Shown in pieces: positions 61,657 to 64,000 of a DNA stretch of 64,000 nt. The notes under the pieces were generated by a model that searched no databases, was not told the origin of the DNA, and saw only the letters and a program-made list of their open reading frames with translations. This DNA comes from Nitrospira sp. (lineage in GTDB: Bacteria > Nitrospirota > Nitrospiria > Nitrospirales > Nitrospiraceae): contig CP060501.1 in the NCBI GenBank assembly GCA_024760545.1, positions 4,170,036 through 4,234,035 of the forward strand, in the 5' to 3' direction. Position 1 is the stretch's first letter. Each line of letters starts with the position of its first letter. A program made the position numbers and the translations under genes.

Positions 61657-62385
61657 TTACCAGCGGCCGAAGTGGGAACCGCCATCGACGTACAGGATGT
61701 GCCCCGTGACGGTCACGGCTTCGGTCAAGTACATGACGGCATCCGTGATGTCTTTGACTGTCGAGGGGCGGCCCATCGGCGACAGGCTTTCCATCATAGC
61801 CTTCGGAGTCTCGCGGTGAAGCGGCGTCGTAACGACGCCCGGAGAGACGGCATTCACGCGGATGCCGTCCTTGGCGTACTCCATGGCCAAGTGCTGGGTG
61901 ATGGTTTCAAGGCCGCCCTTGGTAATCATCGGCACGGCGGCCGTGACGCCTCTGATCGGGTTACGGGCGAGTGCCGCCGTGATTGTGATGATGCTTCCGC
62001 CGGTTGTCTGTGCCAACATGTGTTTGACGCAGTATTGGGTGAGGTAGAGGAAGCCTTCCACATTCGTCGAAATAAGCGCCCTGAAATCTTCAGCTGTGTA
62101 GTCCGTGAAGGGCTTGATGAAGAAGATGCCAGCGTTATTGACTACGACGTCGATCGACGTGAAACGGGACAGCGCCGTCTCAACGACCTTGGCGGCAGTG
62201 GCTGGCTCGCCGATGTGGCCGTCCACCAGCGCGACGTGGTCGGACGCCCCGACTTCGGTGGATTGGGTCACATTACGGGAATTGGCCACGACGTTGTACC
62301 CCTGGTCGACAAACCGGTTGACAATTCCCGCGCCAATCCCTTGCGAGGCTCCGGTTACGATGGCGGTCTTCCGGCGGTTGTTCAT
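61657..62385 (-). CDS. Short-chain dehydrogenase/reductase, intact copy
   Basis: 242 aa. NAD(P) motif AIVTGASQGIGAGIVNRFVD, NNAGIFFIKPFTDYTAED, GGSIITITAALARN, RVNAVSPGVVTTPLHRETPK, GHILYVDGGSHFGRW. At the active site the Y-x3-K motif reads P-M-I-T-K, so the Tyr is missing while Lys and the Ser/Thr region remain. 18 bp from both neighbours (RidA and NTF2-like). Confidence 0.88.
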   Translation of the reverse strand: MNNRRKTAIVTGASQGIGAGIVNRFVDQGYNVVANSRNVTQSTEVGASDHVALVDGHIGEPATAAKVVETALSRFTSIDVVVNNAGIFFIKPFTDYTAEDFRALISTNVEGFLYLTQYCVKHMLAQTTGGSIITITAALARNPIRGVTAAVPMITKGGLETITQHLAMEYAKDGIRVNAVSPGVVTTPLHRETPKAMMESLSPMGRPSTVKDITDAVMYLTEAVTVTGHILYVDGGSHFGRW

Positions 62386-62403
62386 AGTCGTCTGCTGGCC
62401 CAG

Positions 62404-62769
62404 TCAGTGGTCGCCATCATAGAAGAACTGCTCGCGTGTGATCTTGTCGTTTGTGACCGTGTAGACACCGACCTCCTCCAAGGTAATCCGTCGGCCGGTG
62501 GATTTAGGGGTGACGTCGAGGGTGAAGTAGACGGTGAACTGATCGGGTGTCGCGCCGTTGTAGAACGGCCCGGCCACGGTCTCGCCGTGGAAGGTTTTGT
62601 CGGAGACCCAGTCCTCGGATTTCTTGATCACCGGGCCCTGGCCGGCGGTTTCCTTGCCATCGGCTTCAACCGACACGATGTTGGGCGCGTACATCGAATG
62701 CATCACGTCGAAGTTCTTGCCCTGTCGACAGAGCTCCACAAACTTGCTTGCGACGGTTCGAAGACTCAT
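62404..62769 (-). CDS. NTF2-like / SnoaL-fold protein
   Basis: 121 aa from the ATG at 62769, GGAGGC upstream. VASKFVELCRQGKNFDVMHS then MYAPNIVSVEADGKE is the cone-fold entry; QFTVYFTLDVTPKSTGRRIT and EEVGVYTVTNDKI the sheet. Could bind or isomerise small molecules. Eighteen bp before the SDR gene. Confidence 0.85.
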   Translation of the reverse strand: MSLRTVASKFVELCRQGKNFDVMHSMYAPNIVSVEADGKETAGQGPVIKKSEDWVSDKTFHGETVAGPFYNGATPDQFTVYFTLDVTPKSTGRRITLEEVGVYTVTNDKITREQFFYDGDH

Positions 62770-62863
62770 GGTTGCCTCCAATGGGTTGAATGTGGTGAAC
62801 GGGGTAGTCGGTGCGCCATGCGCCGCGTCCATCGGTATATCTCGATCGCCGTGTCGTCCGATA

Positions 62864-63277
62864 TCACATTGTTAACACCACGCGGAACCGCGCCTTGCCG
62901 CTTAACATGCGCTCGTAGCCGGCCGCAGCTTGTTGGAGCGGAATCGTCTCGACCATGGGCCGAATGCCCGTGAGGGCGCAAAAGTTCAATGTCTCTTCTG
63001 AATCCCGAGCGGTCCCTGCCGGCCATCCTTGAATAGACCGGCGGCTGAGAATCAGTTGAACGGGCGCCACACTGATCGGATCGGTCGACGCCCCAACCAC
63101 GAGCAGTTTCCCCCCCACTCCGAGTCCGCCCACGAGCGCCGATATGGCTTTGCTGTCCGGCGCGGTCGCCAGAATCACCGACGCTCCTCCAAGGGACGTC
63201 AGTTCTTTCGCAATGTCGACAGCCTCTGTATCGAGATAGTGAGCGGCTCCAAGCTTCAGGGCCAGGGCCTCAACGAT
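62864..63277 (-). pseudogene. Zinc-type alcohol dehydrogenase, C-terminal part only
   Basis: Reads ALALKLGAAHYLDTEAVDIA, GASVILATAPDSKAISALVG, GLGVGGKLLVVGASTDPISV and ends with GYERMLSGKARFRVVLTM. This is the second half of a medium-chain (CAD/YahK-like) dehydrogenase. It is cut off abruptly near 63278, after which the sequence is unrelated. Heads the minus-strand group. Confidence 0.85.
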
Positions 63278-63785
63278 TTACAGAGGATCTTCGACGGCTG
63301 CCAGCGGATCGGGAAAGGTCGCCTGACATTCCAGACATCGCAGCTGGCCCGATTTGGACCCATCTCCTGAGCGAACCTCATCCACTGCACGACTGTGTAT
63401 ACACGCCGTGCGCTACTTCAGCGATGATGCCGGTTCAACGGCTACACGTGTTTGGGGTGGAGGCAGCATAGACAGGACTCCTTTCTGACGTGTGTATGAT
63501 GTTCACATCCAATCTGCTCCCGGCCCCTTGCCAGAGGAGATTGCGGAGGAGACGAGCCAGTCGCAGGCACGGATGTACTCGTGAAGTTCTTTGTGCAAGC
63601 GGGAGAAAAGAAAGGGGGACGCCGCATAGACATCCGTGTTCTCACAAGGTGTCGGCGGAGGGTCTTCCATAACCCGACGGCAAGTTGTGGGTTGGATTAT
63701 AGGTGAAGAAGCCTATGACTATTCGAGTGGGCTGTCAACCTGGGTCGCTGCGCTGTTATTGCTAGGGCAGGCAGCAATGCTCTAA
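63278..63785. other. Stretch without a recognised gene
   Basis: About 500 bp following the dehydrogenase breakpoint. Small basic frames only. Confidence 0.35.
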
Positions 63786-63977
63786 GTCTGCCAAAGCCAT
63801 CTTTCAAATACTGCTCGGGATGCTGCTGCAGGCTATCGAAGGTCACCCCGACCACTCCAAAAGGCAATCCAGACTTATTGGGTAAGACTTCGCAAACTTG
63901 GTTCAGTCATTCAACCTGGAGTTTGCTATAACTGTGGACAAAGTGCGGTTCTCACCTCTTATCGGATACCAGACTGA
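63786..63977 (+). pseudogene. Zinc-ribbon family member, N-terminus decayed
   Basis: Reads VCQSHLSNTARDAAAGYRR then QPGVCYNCGQSAVLTSYRIP and D. The C-terminal CxxC and YR-P tail are intact; the N-terminal pair has become C-x2-H and a stop codon lies immediately upstream with no start codon. Confidence 0.65.
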
Positions 63978-64000
63978 ACAACCGAGTGGAGATTACACTG

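Noticed and set aside
63442-63645. Cys-containing minus-strand frame
   Set aside because: Pattern of cysteines does not form CxxC pairs and it has no start signal.
1-64000. CRISPR array or cas genes
   Set aside because: No regularly spaced identical repeats and no Cas-like proteins seen; the repeats present are pairs or a two-unit tandem.

Overview
This 64 kb window looks like bacterial chromosome, probably from the Nitrospira lineage (phylum Nitrospirota). That assignment is inferred from the overall gene content and style (periplasmic porin, B12-type radical SAM protein, many small exported proteins, DUF72, PepSY and OB-like small proteins) and has not been tested by database search. The two flanks are ordinary, well-spaced genes. 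The middle, roughly 9 to 43 kb, is gene-poor and littered with small paralogous genes, fragments and repeats.

Region 0.3-9.3 kb: an outer-membrane porin with its terminator, a B12-binding-type radical SAM enzyme, a lone flagellar-rod-like protein preceded by a clear c-di-GMP-I (GEMM) riboswitch, a DsbA-like thioredoxin protein, a beta-hydroxyacid dehydrogenase, a lipoprotein, MsrB and a single-pass membrane protein.

Region 9.3-43 kb: a hypervariable zone. It holds recurring small families. (1) Two-CxxC zinc-ribbon proteins of 62-69 aa ending in LTYYR-P, in four intact and two decayed copies, plus a looser Cys-rich relative. (2) DGxWxCQY proteins. (3) Short helical proteins with an ELTT-E--I--Y core. 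(4) Periplasmic OB-like proteins with the HVDK-T signature. (5) Very small single-membrane-span proteins of 26-40 aa with strong ribosome binding sites. (6) Fragments of DUF72. It also holds a two-copy structured RNA ending in an intrinsic terminator, a decayed IS3-family element, and tandem remnants of a tRNA-Ser 3' end that look like old attachment sites. Conventional genes in this zone include a universal stress protein, pterin carbinolamine dehydratase, a receiver-only response regulator, a nucleotide pyrophosphatase/phosphodiesterase lipoprotein, phosphatidylserine synthase, a DUF1269-type stress protein, a MarR regulator, a small GNAT acetyltransferase and a BRCT protein.

Region 43-54 kb: a UBP zinc-finger protein next to a cyclic-nucleotide-domain/glutaredoxin-like/thioredoxin-reductase fusion, then an OpuC-like osmoprotectant ABC transporter (ATPase, permease, binding lipoprotein, overlapping genes), and convergently the ergothioneine genes egtB-egtD. 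Next come a VOC protein, a mercuric-reductase-like flavoprotein, a truncated short-chain dehydrogenase and a TPR lipoprotein. Together these suggest redox and osmotic stress handling.

Region 54-64 kb: small and broken genes, then a nitrile hydratase operon (CobW-type activator, beta, alpha, small accessory protein) followed by a [2Fe-2S] thioredoxin-like fusion protein. A minus-strand group follows: truncated alcohol dehydrogenase, NTF2-like protein, short-chain dehydrogenase, RidA. The window ends in another decayed zinc-ribbon copy.
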